Positions 43,275 to 51,826 of a stretch of DNA of 64,000 bases are shown one piece after another. Source of the stretch: Pauljensenia sp018375675 (GTDB taxonomy: Bacteria > Actinomycetota > Actinomycetes > Actinomycetales > Actinomycetaceae); contig JAPWAE010000001.1 in the NCBI GenBank assembly GCA_041432705.1, positions 62,001 to 126,000 of the forward strand, given 5' to 3'. Position numbers and translations under genes: made by a program. Positions within the stretch are counted from its first letter, which is position 1, and each line of letters begins with the position of its first letter. The notes beneath the pieces are model-generated. The model had not been told where the DNA came from, searched no databases, and was given only the letters and a program-made list of their open reading frames with translations.

Positions 43275-44947
43275 GCGCGTGCCTCCTCGTCAGCGGCTGA
43301 GCGAACGTCGATGACGGCATCCGCGGCCTCCATCATGGCTGCGCGGTGGGCGATGACGATGACTGTTCGTCCTGAGTCCCGCATCGCATCGATGGCCCGC
43401 ACAACGGTTTCTTCGCTGACAGCATCGAGGTGTGCGGTGGGCTCGTCGAGGATGACGACCTGGGAGTGCGCGGCCAGGGCGCGCGTGAGGGCGAGGCGCT
43501 GGCGCTGGCCAACGGACAGGCCGACGCCGCCGGAGCCGATGGCGGTATTCCACCCGTCGGGGGCGCTGGCCAAGACGTCATCGAAGCCGGTGGCCGCTGC
43601 CGCATCGTTCAGGTCGTCGAGCGGCAGATCACCCATGTTGTCCAGAATCGTACCCGGAACCAGCGTGGGGGATTGAGGCACCCACGAGATCTGGCGACGC
43701 CAGGCGGCAGGATCGATATCCGACAGGACGGACTCCCCGCTCTCGGAGGACGAGGCCGAGGGGCGCAGCTGGACGCGACCTGCATCCGGTGTCATGTCGG
43801 CCAGCAAACACGCGATGATCGTCGACTTTCCCGCGCCGGAGGGGCCGCACAGCGCCGTCACGATGCCAGGCGCGATGACGCCGCTCGTTGGAGCCGGTGC
43901 CCATGCACCGCGTGCGCGCATGCCGAGGCCATCGAGAACGATGTCGGTGCGCGCCATGTCGGGGCATACGTCGGTTCCGGGGGAGGCCACGGCCTCGGCC
44001 TCTTCGATGATGTCGAACGCGGCCTTCGACGCCGTCACGCCGTTTGCCGATGCGTGGAACTGCGCGCCGACCTGGCGCAGGGGTTCGAAAACCTCGGGTG
44101 CGAGCATGATGACGGCGAGACCATGGAACAGTGAAATGTCGCCGAAAACGAGGCGCATACCGACCTCGACGGCAACGAGGGCCACCGACAGGGTCGTCAG
44201 GAACTCGAGCACGCCGCCCGACAGGAACGCGACGCGAAGCGTGGCCATCGTGGCCTTCGTGTTCGCAGCTCCCAGAGCGTGCAGGTGCGTGCGCGGTGCC
44301 TTTTCGCGGCCGAGACCGCGCAGTGTGGGCAGGCCCGACATGAGGTCGAGGAGCTGGGCAGTCAGGCGCTTCATCGACGCGAGCTTGTCCTCCGAGGCAG
44401 CCTGCGTAAAGCGCCCGATGAGAATCATGAAGATCGGGATCAGAGGGATGACGAGGAGAGCGGTGAGCGCGGACCAGAAGTCGAGCAGAAGAATGACGCC
44501 GAGGGCCGCCGGGGTCACCGTGCAGACGAGGACCAGTTGGGGCAGGAAGGACACGAAGTAGGGACGCAGATCCTCGAGACCGGTCGACAGCAGCGTCGTC
44601 GTCTCTGCCCCTTTCGTAGCCCTCCAGCGAGGCCCCAGAGTGACGCTCGCATCGACGACGCGTCCGCGCAGCTCCCTGACCGCGGCAGCGGCCGCGCGAG
44701 TGCTCACCGCTTCACGGGCGGAAACGATCAGCGCGCGGCAGGCGAACACGGCCGCGATACCCGCAATATAGGGCCAGACGTCGGTGAGGGACGCGGTGCC
44801 CGAGACAACGGGGGAGAGGGCTGCGGAAATGAAAAGCGCCTGGGCGAGAACCAACAGCGCAGTCAACGTGCCGAGGAGGGCCGTCACAGCGATGGGGCCG
44901 CGCGCCGAGCGGGCATAGCGCAACAAGCGAGGATCAAAGGGACGCAC
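43271..44947 (-). CDS. cydD: Thiol exporter ABC subunit CydD
   Basis: 558-residue partner of CydC. Six helices in about 15-290, with Walker A GPSGAGKS (368-375) and signature LSVGQRQRL. The GTG start at 44947 is predicted to be leaderless: a CACAAT -10-like box ends six bases upstream. It lies 115 bases after cydB on the same strand, separated by a terminator, so cydDC-kinase is its own transcript. Confidence 0.92.
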   Translation of the reverse strand: MRPFDPRLLRYARSARGPIAVTALLGTLTALLVLAQALFISAALSPVVSGTASLTDVWPYIAGIAAVFACRALIVSAREAVSTRAAAAAVRELRGRVVDASVTLGPRWRATKGAETTTLLSTGLEDLRPYFVSFLPQLVLVCTVTPAALGVILLLDFWSALTALLVIPLIPIFMILIGRFTQAASEDKLASMKRLTAQLLDLMSGLPTLRGLGREKAPRTHLHALGAANTKATMATLRVAFLSGGVLEFLTTLSVALVAVEVGMRLVFGDISLFHGLAVIMLAPEVFEPLRQVGAQFHASANGVTASKAAFDIIEEAEAVASPGTDVCPDMARTDIVLDGLGMRARGAWAPAPTSGVIAPGIVTALCGPSGAGKSTIIACLLADMTPDAGRVQLRPSASSSESGESVLSDIDPAAWRRQISWVPQSPTLVPGTILDNMGDLPLDDLNDAAAATGFDDVLASAPDGWNTAIGSGGVGLSVGQRQRLALTRALAAHSQVVILDEPTAHLDAVSEETVVRAIDAMRDSGRTVIVIAHRAAMMEAADAVIDVRSAADEEARA

Positions 44948-44953
44948 GTACCT

Positions 44954-44992
44954 ATTGTGCCTTAAAACGGCTCGTCATGGGCCAAAGGTCCC
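44954..44992 (-). promoter_or_regulatory. cydD promoter with a DevR-box-like palindrome
   Basis: On the minus strand GGGACCTTTGGCCC (44992-44979) matches 11 of 14 positions of the DevR/DosR core GGGACTWWAGTCCC. It is centred about 38 bases upstream of the GTG, which is also the predicted transcription start (-10 CACAAT, 44959-44954). It therefore covers the -35 region, the usual place for DevR activation. The assignment is by consensus from memory. Confidence 0.5.
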
Positions 44993-45015
44993 CATCCTCG
45001 TGGCGTGACAACAAA

Positions 45016-45048
45016 CGCGCCCGGCCCCTGTCAGAGGGACCGGGCGCG
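45016..45048 (-). terminator. cydAB terminator
   Basis: CGCGCCCGG (45016-45024) pairs with CCGGGCGCG (45040-45048), extended by three pairs after a mismatch. On the minus strand it is followed by TTTGTTGT. It lies 15 bases after the cydB stop. Confidence 0.7.
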
Positions 45049-45062
45049 TCGTGATACGAGGA

Positions 45063-46184
45063 TCAGCTGGCGAAGAAGTTTTCGCCCACGCGGATCTTCT
45101 TGAGCAGCAGACCGGTGCGCGTCTCAACGTCCTCGGCGCCCACGCGAGCGCGGAACATCCAGTAGGACCAGAAGACGTAGACCAGGACGATCGGCAGCAG
45201 GCAGACGGTCACGATGGTCATGACGGTCAGCGTCGACGGGGTCGAGGAGGCCTGATCAATGGTCAGCGAGTACGCCGGGTTGATCGAGGACTTCTGGACG
45301 GCCGGAGCCATCGACGCGAACACCCACGCGACGGTGCCGGCGATCGCGACGGAGGAGGCCACGAAGGACCAGCCCTCACGACGCAGCGACGCCTGCGACA
45401 GAGCCGTCGACACGATGATCGCGAGCGCGGCGACCACGAGCGGGATCCACGCCAGAACGTTTGTCGTGTAGGCGAACTGGCCCCACACGAGCCAGGCGGC
45501 GGCGAGGACGGTCGCGGCGATCGTCGCGGGTGCGGCAATCGCGTTGGCGCGGTCGCGGACCTCGCCCGTCGTCTTCAGTGCCAGGAACTGCGCGCCGTGA
45601 GCTAGGCACACGGCCATAACGGCCAGACCACCCAGGATGGTGTAGGGCGTGAGCAGCGAGAAGAAACCGCCGGTCAGCTGGTGCGTCGCGCTTGCCAGCG
45701 ACTGGTTGACCAGCGTCGGGTCGATGACGGTGCCGGTGGCGACGTCAACAACCTCAATGCGCATACCCTGGACGAAGTTCGCGAAAGCGACGCCCAGCAG
45801 GATCGGGACGAGCCACGCGCTGACCGTGTGCGCCCAGTCCCAAGCGTGACGCCACTTCTCGGTGGCGACCTTGGAGCGCCACTCGAGAGCCATGACGCGG
45901 ATGATCAGGCAGACGAGGATCAGGAACAGGGCGAGGTACATGCCCGAGAACATGGTCGCGTACCACTCGGGGAACGCGGCGAAAGTCGCGCCACCAGCGG
46001 TGAGCAGCCACACCTCGTTGCCGTCCCAGTGGGGGCCGATCGTGCGCACGGTCTGGGTGCGCTCACGGTCGCCCTTGGCGACGAAGGGGAGGAGCATGCC
46101 GACGCCGAAGTCGAAGCCCTCGAGGATCAGGTAGACCGTCCACAGAACGGCGATGAGAACGAACCACAGGATAGACAGAGTCAT
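45063..46184 (-). CDS. cydB: Cytochrome bd ubiquinol/menaquinol oxidase subunit II
   Basis: 373-residue membrane subunit with about eight to nine helices; MTLSILWFVLIAVLWTVYLILEGFDFGVGML is the family N-terminus (conserved GFDFG). GPHWDGNEVWLLTAGGATFAAFPEWYA is a hallmark block. It pairs with CydA and stabilises the haems. It starts 14 bases after cydA. Confidence 0.97.
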   Translation of the reverse strand: MTLSILWFVLIAVLWTVYLILEGFDFGVGMLLPFVAKGDRERTQTVRTIGPHWDGNEVWLLTAGGATFAAFPEWYATMFSGMYLALFLILVCLIIRVMALEWRSKVATEKWRHAWDWAHTVSAWLVPILLGVAFANFVQGMRIEVVDVATGTVIDPTLVNQSLASATHQLTGGFFSLLTPYTILGGLAVMAVCLAHGAQFLALKTTGEVRDRANAIAAPATIAATVLAAAWLVWGQFAYTTNVLAWIPLVVAALAIIVSTALSQASLRREGWSFVASSVAIAGTVAWVFASMAPAVQKSSINPAYSLTIDQASSTPSTLTVMTIVTVCLLPIVLVYVFWSYWMFRARVGAEDVETRTGLLLKKIRVGENFFAS

Positions 46185-46198
46185 GATCGGTGTTCCTC

Positions 46199-47746
46199 TC
46201 AGTATCCGAAGGACAGGTCGGCGGGGGCGTCGTCCTCAGCCTTGTCGGCCTTCGACGAGTGGATGCCCTCGACGGCGTAGCGCTTCATGAGGATGTACCA
46301 CATGACGCCGAGGACGCCGTACAGCAGGGTGAACAGGATGAGCGAGGTGAGCATCTGGCCAGCGGGAACGTTGGGGGAGATGCCCATGTCGGTCATCATG
46401 TTGACGGAACCCAGGTCGGAGCCCGAGGCCAGCGCCTGCAGGTTCGGGACGACAACCCACGGCTGACGACCCATCTCGGTGAAGATCCATCCGAAGGAAG
46501 CGGCTGCGAACGGCAGGGGGAGGTTGACCAGGGCGAGGACGCTCAGCCACTTGTTGGACGAGGTGCGTCCGCCGCGGGTGGCCCACAGGCCCCACGCCGC
46601 CAGCAGGAAGGCCAGCATGCCCAGTCCGATCATGAAGCGGAACGACCAGAATGCGACCATCTGCGGAGGACGGAAGTCGTACTGCGAGGCGTCGCCGTAC
46701 TTGGCGGTGAAGTTCGCATCGGAGTTGAGCAGCTCCACCATGCGCTCCTGGACGTCGGCGACGCCCTCGGAGGTGGCGGTGAAGGAGTTGTGCGACATGA
46801 AGGACGCGACGCCCGGAACCTTGATGAACTGGGTCGGCTGCGCGCCGTCATCACCGAGGGGGCAGGAGCCGAACTGGGCGACCGTGAAGGCCGCGCCGTC
46901 GGTATCCATACAGATGCCCTCGGCGGCAGCCATCTTCATGGGCTGGACCTCAACCATCTCCTGGCCCTGGATGTGGCCGGAGGCGGCGGTGCCGAGGCCG
47001 CCGATCAGGACGGCGGTCAGGCCGAAGCGGGCGATCGGGCGCCAGATGTCACGGGACTGAGCCATGGCCTCGTCGGAACCCTCGCGGGCGGTGCGCACCA
47101 TCCACCAGATGGAGATGCCGGCAACGAAGGAGCCGGCGACCAGCCAGGCGGAGGTGATGACGTGTGCGTATTCGCTCAGGTACACGCCGGAGGTGATGAG
47201 CTGCATGAAGCCGCTCACGCCGTCGAGCTCGGCGCGACCGGTCTCGGGGTTGAAGCGCGCGCCCACGGGGTGCTGCATCCATGCGTTGGCTGCGAGAATC
47301 CAGGCCGCGGAGAACATGGTGCCCAGGGCGACGCACCAGATCGTCAGCAGGTGCATGCCCTTGGAGAGGCGGCCCCAGCCGAAGATCCACAGGCCCAGGA
47401 AGGTGGACTCGAGGAAGAAGGCGAGGAGGGCCTCAACGGCCAGGGGAGCGCCGAAGATGTCGCCGACGAAGCGGGAGTATTCGGACCAGTTCATGCCGAA
47501 CTGGAACTCCTGCACGATACCGGTGGCGACACCGAGCGCGAAGTTGATGAGGAGGAGCTTGCCAAAGAAGCGAGTTGCTTGCAGCCAGTATTCCTTGCCG
47601 GTGCGGTGCCACGCTGTCTGCATGATGGCAACCAGCAAGGACAGGCCGATCGTCAGCGGCACGAGGACGAAGTGGTAGACGGTGGTAACACCGAACTGCC
47701 ATCGTCCGACGGTGACCGCGTCAAGCGCTGTCTGCGCGAGGGTCAT
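46199..47746 (-). CDS. cydA: Cytochrome bd oxidase subunit I
   Basis: 515-residue quinol oxidase subunit carrying haems b558, b595 and d. The haem-ligand His is in YHFVLVPLTIG near residue 25, the conserved Glu in FFLESTFLGLW, and GRQPWVV follows the Q-loop; the Q-loop is of the short form. High-affinity oxygen respiration under low oxygen. The ATG at 47746 (MTLAQTALDAVTVGRWQFG) is preferred over an ATG 48 bases further upstream, as family members begin here. Confidence 0.97.
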   Translation of the reverse strand: MTLAQTALDAVTVGRWQFGVTTVYHFVLVPLTIGLSLLVAIMQTAWHRTGKEYWLQATRFFGKLLLINFALGVATGIVQEFQFGMNWSEYSRFVGDIFGAPLAVEALLAFFLESTFLGLWIFGWGRLSKGMHLLTIWCVALGTMFSAAWILAANAWMQHPVGARFNPETGRAELDGVSGFMQLITSGVYLSEYAHVITSAWLVAGSFVAGISIWWMVRTAREGSDEAMAQSRDIWRPIARFGLTAVLIGGLGTAASGHIQGQEMVEVQPMKMAAAEGICMDTDGAAFTVAQFGSCPLGDDGAQPTQFIKVPGVASFMSHNSFTATSEGVADVQERMVELLNSDANFTAKYGDASQYDFRPPQMVAFWSFRFMIGLGMLAFLLAAWGLWATRGGRTSSNKWLSVLALVNLPLPFAAASFGWIFTEMGRQPWVVVPNLQALASGSDLGSVNMMTDMGISPNVPAGQMLTSLILFTLLYGVLGVMWYILMKRYAVEGIHSSKADKAEDDAPADLSFGY

Positions 47747-48159
47747 GATGGGACCTTCTCGTGTTGGGATTGGGGTCGATTGTCCCGTGTCCAAAGTCCG
47801 TGGGACCTATGTCACGGGTTGATATTAATGTAGCCCAAAAACCTCGGTCGGATTGGTTGAAATGCTGGTTCAGAGGCCGTTTTGTGACATACGCGTCCGA
47901 ATAATTTTTATGGGTTCTTCCGTGAGATATAGCTCCGTGTTGCGTTGTCCTGATCACCCCATCGTCGGTACCAGGCCCTATTGTGCGACAATAGAGGTGA
48001 ATGGATGTCGCGGGAGTGCCCCCGCGACGAGAGCCGAGCGATGACGTATTCATATGCCGCCGGCCGCTGCGCATCAGCGCTCCACTAGGTTTCCGCCCCC
48101 CGCGGGCGATGAAAAAGGGTGCGTCCAGGCACGGGGCGCGCACCCACCATTGGAGAATC
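47747..48159. promoter_or_regulatory. cydA-rne divergent regulatory region
   Basis: 413 bases without a gene. Next to cydA lies the GTC heptad array (47773-47817). Further out are an AT-rich patch with TACATT (minus, 47832-47827), a TTTTGTGACATACG half-site (47878-47891), and a perfect inverted repeat CTATTGTGCGACAATAG (47978-47994). The rne side has a hairpin GTCGCGGG/CCCGCGAC (48007-48027) and a second GC-rich stem-loop near 48118-48146 (GGTGCGTCCAGGC...GGGGCGCGCACC). The rne promoter was not fixed; the leader is long. Confidence 0.5.
47773..47815 (-). promoter_or_regulatory. DevR-box-like / GTC heptad array upstream of cydA
   Basis: GTC (or GAC on the other strand) recurs at 47775, 47782, 47789, 47796, 47804 and 47811, at steps of 7,7,7,8,7 bases. 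The same bases read as three adjacent 14-mers similar to the DevR core: GGGACAATCGACCC (47786-47773, 11/14), CGGACTTTGGACAC (47800-47787, 10/14) and GTGACATAGGTCCC (47815-47802, 11/14). The array lies 27-69 bases before the cydA ATG. Confidence 0.45.
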
Positions 48160-50919
48160 GTGACAACCGAATCCACCACGCCCGTGGCACCCGCCGCGTC
48201 GCTGCTGTTCCAGGCACCCGTGTTCCAGGCTGCCCCCGAGGTCGCTCCTCCCGCGATTGTGGAGGAGCCCGAGCCCAAGCGTCGCCGCAAGTCCGCTGCC
48301 TCCGAGGAGGAGTCTGCTCCTCGCGAAGAGGCTGCCCCGAAGCGTCGCCGTCGCTCCAAGAAGGCCGCTGACGAGGCCGAGACTGCGCAGGCCCCCGAGG
48401 CTCCCGCGCCCGAGTCTGAGTCTGAGGAGGCGCCCGCCGAGCCGAAGACCCGTCGTCGCCGTCGCTCCAAGAAGGCGGACGAGGCCTCGGCCCCCGCCCA
48501 GGAAGACGCCGACAAGTCCGACGCGCCTGCGCAGGACTCCGAGTCCTCGGACGAGGAGGAGACCTCCGGTCGTCGCCGTCGTCGCCGCCGCGCGCGCAGC
48601 TCTGCCTCTTCCGAGGAAGGCAGCGATCCCGCGGACCAGGTCCAGGCCTTGAAGGGGTCCACCCGCCTGGAGGCGAAGAAGATGCGCCGCCGCGAAGGCC
48701 GCCGCGAAGGTCGCCGTCGCCACTCCATCTCTGAATCCGAGTTCCTCGCTCGCCGCGAGTCGGTCGAGCGCACGATGGTCATCCGCGACCAGGACGGCCT
48801 CGACCAGATTGCGATCCTCGAAGACGGCCTGCTCGTCGAGCACTACGTTGCGCGCCGCACGCAGTCCTCGATGGTCGGCAACATCTACCTGGGCCGCGTC
48901 CAGAACGTGCTTCCCTCGATGGAAGCGGCATTCGTCGACGTGGGCCGCGGACGCAACGCAGTTCTGTACGCCGGCGAGGTCAACTGGGACGCCGTCGGCA
49001 TGGAAGGCAAGCCCCGTCGTATCGAGGCGGCACTGAAGTCCGGTGATCCGGTCCTCGTTCAGGTGACGAAGGATCCGATCGGTCACAAGGGCGCCCGCCT
49101 GACCTCTCAGATCACGCTGGCCGGCCGCTACCTGGTCCTTATTCCCGGCGGATCCATGATGGGCATCTCCCGCAAGCTGCCGGACAAGGAGCGCGCTCGC
49201 CTGAAGAAGATCCTCAAGGCTGTTGTGCCCTCGGGCTCTGGCGTCATCGTGCGCACCGCCGCGGAAGGTGCGACGGAGGAGCAGATCCGCGATGATGTCG
49301 CTCGCCTGACCCGTCAGTGGGAGGACATCGAGAAGAAGCGCACCAACACGAAGAGCGCCCCGACGCTGCTGCGCGGTGAGCCCGAGCTGGCTGTGCGCGT
49401 CGTGCGCGATATCTTCAACGAGGACTTCTCGAAGCTCGTCATCGAGGGTCGCGACACCTACGCGACCGTCAAGGAATACGTCGACGAGCTCAGCCCCGAG
49501 CTCTCCGATCGCGTCGAGCAGTGGGTGGGCACGGAGGACGTCTTCCATGCGCACCGCATCGACGAGCAGCTCGCCAAGGGTATGGACCGTAAGGTGTGGC
49601 TGCCCTCGGGCGGCACCCTGATCATCGACCGCACCGAGGCGATGACCGTCATCGACGTCAATACCGGCAAGTTCATCGGCGCCGGCGGCACTCTCGAGGA
49701 GACGGTGACCCGCAACAACCTTGAGGCCGCCGAAGAGATCGTGCGCCAGCTGCGCCTGCGCGACATTGGTGGCATCGTCATCATCGACTTCGTGGACATG
49801 GTCCTCGAATCCAACCGTGACCTCGTGCTGCGTCGCCTGGTGGAGTGCCTGGGACGCGATCGTACGCGCCACCAGGTCACCGAGATTACGTCGCTGGGCC
49901 TCGTGCAGATGACCCGTAAGCGCGTGGGTGAGGGCCTCGTCGAGGCATTCTCCTCCTCGTGTGAGGCCTGCGAGGGCCGCGGCTTCATCGTTCACCAGCA
50001 CCCGGTGGAGACCTCCGGTTCCGAACAGTCTTCGAAGGGCTCGAAGGGATCGAAGAAGCAGCAGAAGAAGGCTGAGCCTCGCCGTATCGAGGACAACGCC
50101 GATCACGAGCGCGCCAAGGAGGCCCTGAGCGCGATCGCCGCTGCGTCGACCCGTAAGGAAGAGGAGGGGGCGGCCGAAGAGTCTGCTCCCGCCAAGAAGC
50201 GTCGCACCCGTGCCGCTTCGACCGAGGCGAAGGAACCCGAGGCCTCGGCTGTCGAGCACGTTGAAGCGCCCGCGGCCCCCGCTGAGGAATCCGCGTCTAA
50301 GCCCGCTGCCGAAAAGGTTGAGGACGGCGCGACCAAGCGTCCTCGTCGTCGCCGCCGCGTCGCCGAGTCTGCTCCGCTGCCCGAACTGCCCGTGCACATC
50401 GACCTGCCCGAGCCGGTCGATCACTCGGATGAGCCTGCGGCCCCCGCCAAGGATGCCTCCGAGATTCAGCTGCCCGAGCATCGTGAGAAGGCTCCTGCCA
50501 CCCGCCGCCGCGCATCCCGCACGGCTGCCACGGCCTCGTCCGACGAACCGGCCGAGGCCCCCGCACCGAAGAAGACCCGTCGCCGCGCCACCGCGCAGAC
50601 GGCGGTTCCCGAGGTGCGGGCGGACGAGGCTCCGGCCACTGCGCCGCTGAACGCGCCGGCCGTGGAGGAGGCTCCCGCCCAGGCGCCCGCCGCGCCGCGC
50701 AAGACTCGCAAGCGCCGTGCCGCCGTCTCGACCGGCGTTGTCGAGCCCGACGCGGCTCCCGCTCCCGCCGTCATCGACCTGCCCGCGCGCGCCGAGGTGA
50801 GTGCCCCGGCGGTGCCGACCAAGTCGACCGATGACATTGCACTTCCCGAGGCGAGCGATCAGCCGCGCGTCAAGCGCCGTCGTCGCGCTGCATCGACCGG
50901 CATCGTCGACGCTGGCTAA
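48160..50919 (+). CDS. rne: Ribonuclease E/G
   Basis: 919 residues with the actinobacterial layout: catalytic core in the middle, disordered arms on both sides. Residues 1-205 are Ala/Glu/Arg-rich (PKRRRKS, APKRRRRSKK). S1 domain about 225-330 (VGNIYLGRVQNVLPSMEAAFVDVG). DNase I-like catalytic Asp499 (VIDVNTGKF) and Asp543 (IIDFVDM). Zinc-link CEAC at 601-604. The rest is a basic/acidic low-complexity arm that may scaffold a degradosome. GTG 48160 has a TGGAGA site; the frame stays open back to 48001. Confidence 0.94.
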   Translation: MTTESTTPVAPAASLLFQAPVFQAAPEVAPPAIVEEPEPKRRRKSAASEEESAPREEAAPKRRRRSKKAADEAETAQAPEAPAPESESEEAPAEPKTRRRRRSKKADEASAPAQEDADKSDAPAQDSESSDEEETSGRRRRRRRARSSASSEEGSDPADQVQALKGSTRLEAKKMRRREGRREGRRRHSISESEFLARRESVERTMVIRDQDGLDQIAILEDGLLVEHYVARRTQSSMVGNIYLGRVQNVLPSMEAAFVDVGRGRNAVLYAGEVNWDAVGMEGKPRRIEAALKSGDPVLVQVTKDPIGHKGARLTSQITLAGRYLVLIPGGSMMGISRKLPDKERARLKKILKAVVPSGSGVIVRTAAEGATEEQIRDDVARLTRQWEDIEKKRTNTKSAPTLLRGEPELAVRVVRDIFNEDFSKLVIEGRDTYATVKEYVDELSPELSDRVEQWVGTEDVFHAHRIDEQLAKGMDRKVWLPSGGTLIIDRTEAMTVIDVNTGKFIGAGGTLEETVTRNNLEAAEEIVRQLRLRDIGGIVIIDFVDMVLESNRDLVLRRLVECLGRDRTRHQVTEITSLGLVQMTRKRVGEGLVEAFSSSCEACEGRGFIVHQHPVETSGSEQSSKGSKGSKKQQKKAEPRRIEDNADHERAKEALSAIAAASTRKEEEGAAEESAPAKKRRTRAASTEAKEPEASAVEHVEAPAAPAEESASKPAAEKVEDGATKRPRRRRRVAESAPLPELPVHIDLPEPVDHSDEPAAPAKDASEIQLPEHREKAPATRRRASRTAATASSDEPAEAPAPKKTRRRATAQTAVPEVRADEAPATAPLNAPAVEEAPAQAPAAPRKTRKRRAAVSTGVVEPDAAPAPAVIDLPARAEVSAPAVPTKSTDDIALPEASDQPRVKRRRRAASTGIVDAG

Positions 50920-50933
50920 CGCCCCAGGCGCCG

Positions 50934-50957
50934 GGGGAGGGGCGATCATCCCTCCCC
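50934..50957 (+). terminator. Hairpin after rne
   Basis: GGGGAGGG (50934-50941) pairs with CCCTCCCC (50950-50957), 8 bp with an 8-base loop, 14 bases after the rne stop. No U-run. Confidence 0.5.
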
Positions 50958-51013
50958 TGAGCGCAGGGTGTGGAATCGCACAGCACTTCACACCCGCCCG
51001 TGACCGTGCCGGC

Positions 51014-51043
51014 TTGCAATCCGGCGTGCGAATCGGCTAAATT
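51014..51043 (+). promoter_or_regulatory. rplU promoter
   Basis: TTGCAA (51014-51019) and TAAATT (51038-51043) with an 18-base spacer. The transcript would start near 51050 and carry a leader of about 89 bases before the rplU ATG, which could hold an L21-type autoregulatory structure; none was resolved by eye. Confidence 0.6.
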
Positions 51044-51138
51044 TGATCGTCGGCGCAACAAGCGCCAACGGAATCATGACAATGAGACAAGTCCTCGGCA
51101 GTTTCGAGGCGCGATTCCGGTTACGAATACGAGAAGAG

Positions 51139-51459
51139 ATGAGCTCCAACGTGGTCTACGCGATCGTCAAGGCTGGCGGCCGGCAGGAAAAGGTGTCCGT
51201 CGGTGACGTCGTCGTCGTCGACAAGCTGGCAGAAGAAATCGGTTCGAGCATCGAGCTCCAGCCGCTGATGCTGGTGGATGGCGACGCCATCACCGTTGAC
51301 GCAGCCAAGCTGGGCAAGGTTTCCGTCAAGGCTGAGGTTGTTGACTCTGCCAAGGGCCCCAAGATTTCCATCATTAAGTACAAGAACAAGTCGGGCTACC
51401 GCAAGCGCCAGGGACACCGTCAGAAGATGTCGGTCGTCAAGATCACCGAGATCGCCTGA
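51139..51459 (+). CDS. rplU: 50S ribosomal protein L21
   Basis: 106-residue ribosomal protein: VVYAIVKAGGRQEKVSVGD and the C-terminal YKNKSGYRKRQGHRQ are diagnostic. ATG 51139 adds four residues before the usual V-YAIV start and has a purine-rich GAGAAGAG upstream; the in-frame upstream reading from 51043 has no support. It is followed by rpmA and obgE, the universal order. Confidence 0.97.
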   Translation: MSSNVVYAIVKAGGRQEKVSVGDVVVVDKLAEEIGSSIELQPLMLVDGDAITVDAAKLGKVSVKAEVVDSAKGPKISIIKYKNKSGYRKRQGHRQKMSVVKITEIA

Positions 51460-51493
51460 ACCCGACGTTCCCACGAGCAGAAAGTAGCAACTG

Positions 51494-51751
51494 ATGGCAC
51501 ATAAGAAGGGCCTTGGTTCCTCCCGTAACGGTCGCGACTCGAACGCGCAGCGCCTCGGCGTGAAGCGCTACGGCGGCCAGCTGGTCAACGCTGGTGAGAT
51601 CCTCGTTCGTCAGCGCGGCACCCACTTCCACCCTGGCGACGGCGTTGGCCGTGGCAAGGATGACACCCTGTTCGCCCTGCGCGCCGGTGCGGTTGAGTTC
51701 GGCCGCAAGCGCGATCGCAAGGTCGTCAGCGTTTCGCCGGTCTCCGCCTGA
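51494..51751 (+). CDS. rpmA: 50S ribosomal protein L27
   Basis: 85-residue ribosomal protein with N-terminal MAHKKGLGSSRNGRDSN, near the peptidyl-transferase centre, and FHPGDGVGRGKDDTLFAL. No N-terminal cleavable extension of the Firmicutes type. It starts 34 bases after rplU. Confidence 0.98.
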   Translation: MAHKKGLGSSRNGRDSNAQRLGVKRYGGQLVNAGEILVRQRGTHFHPGDGVGRGKDDTLFALRAGAVEFGRKRDRKVVSVSPVSA

Positions 51752-51763
51752 GACCGCGCGCAT

Positions 51764-51795
51764 AAAGGGCGTCCGGCGTTGCCGGGCGCCCTTTT
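51764..51795 (+). terminator. rplU-rpmA terminator
   Basis: AAAGGGCGTCCGGC (51764-51777) pairs with GCCGGGCGCCCTTT (51781-51794), 14 bp with one T-G pair and a three-base loop, ending in TTTT. It lies 12 bases after rpmA and before obgE, so obgE likely has readthrough or its own promoter in the short AT-rich patch 51796-51811. Confidence 0.85.
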
Positions 51796-51826
51796 CAACA
51801 TTTATTTTTAGTCGTCAGGAGCAACA

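Noticed and set aside
46190..47833. 547-codon open frame antisense to cydA
   Set aside because: Shadow of cydA; His/Gly/Glu-rich translation without a family.
47978..47994. Rex operator
   Set aside because: Rex sites need longer TTGTGA-type arms with a wider centre; this repeat is too compact to assign.
48085..50991. 968-codon open frame antisense to rne
   Set aside because: Arises from the Ala/Glu/Arg codon bias of the RNase E arms; no RBS or motif.
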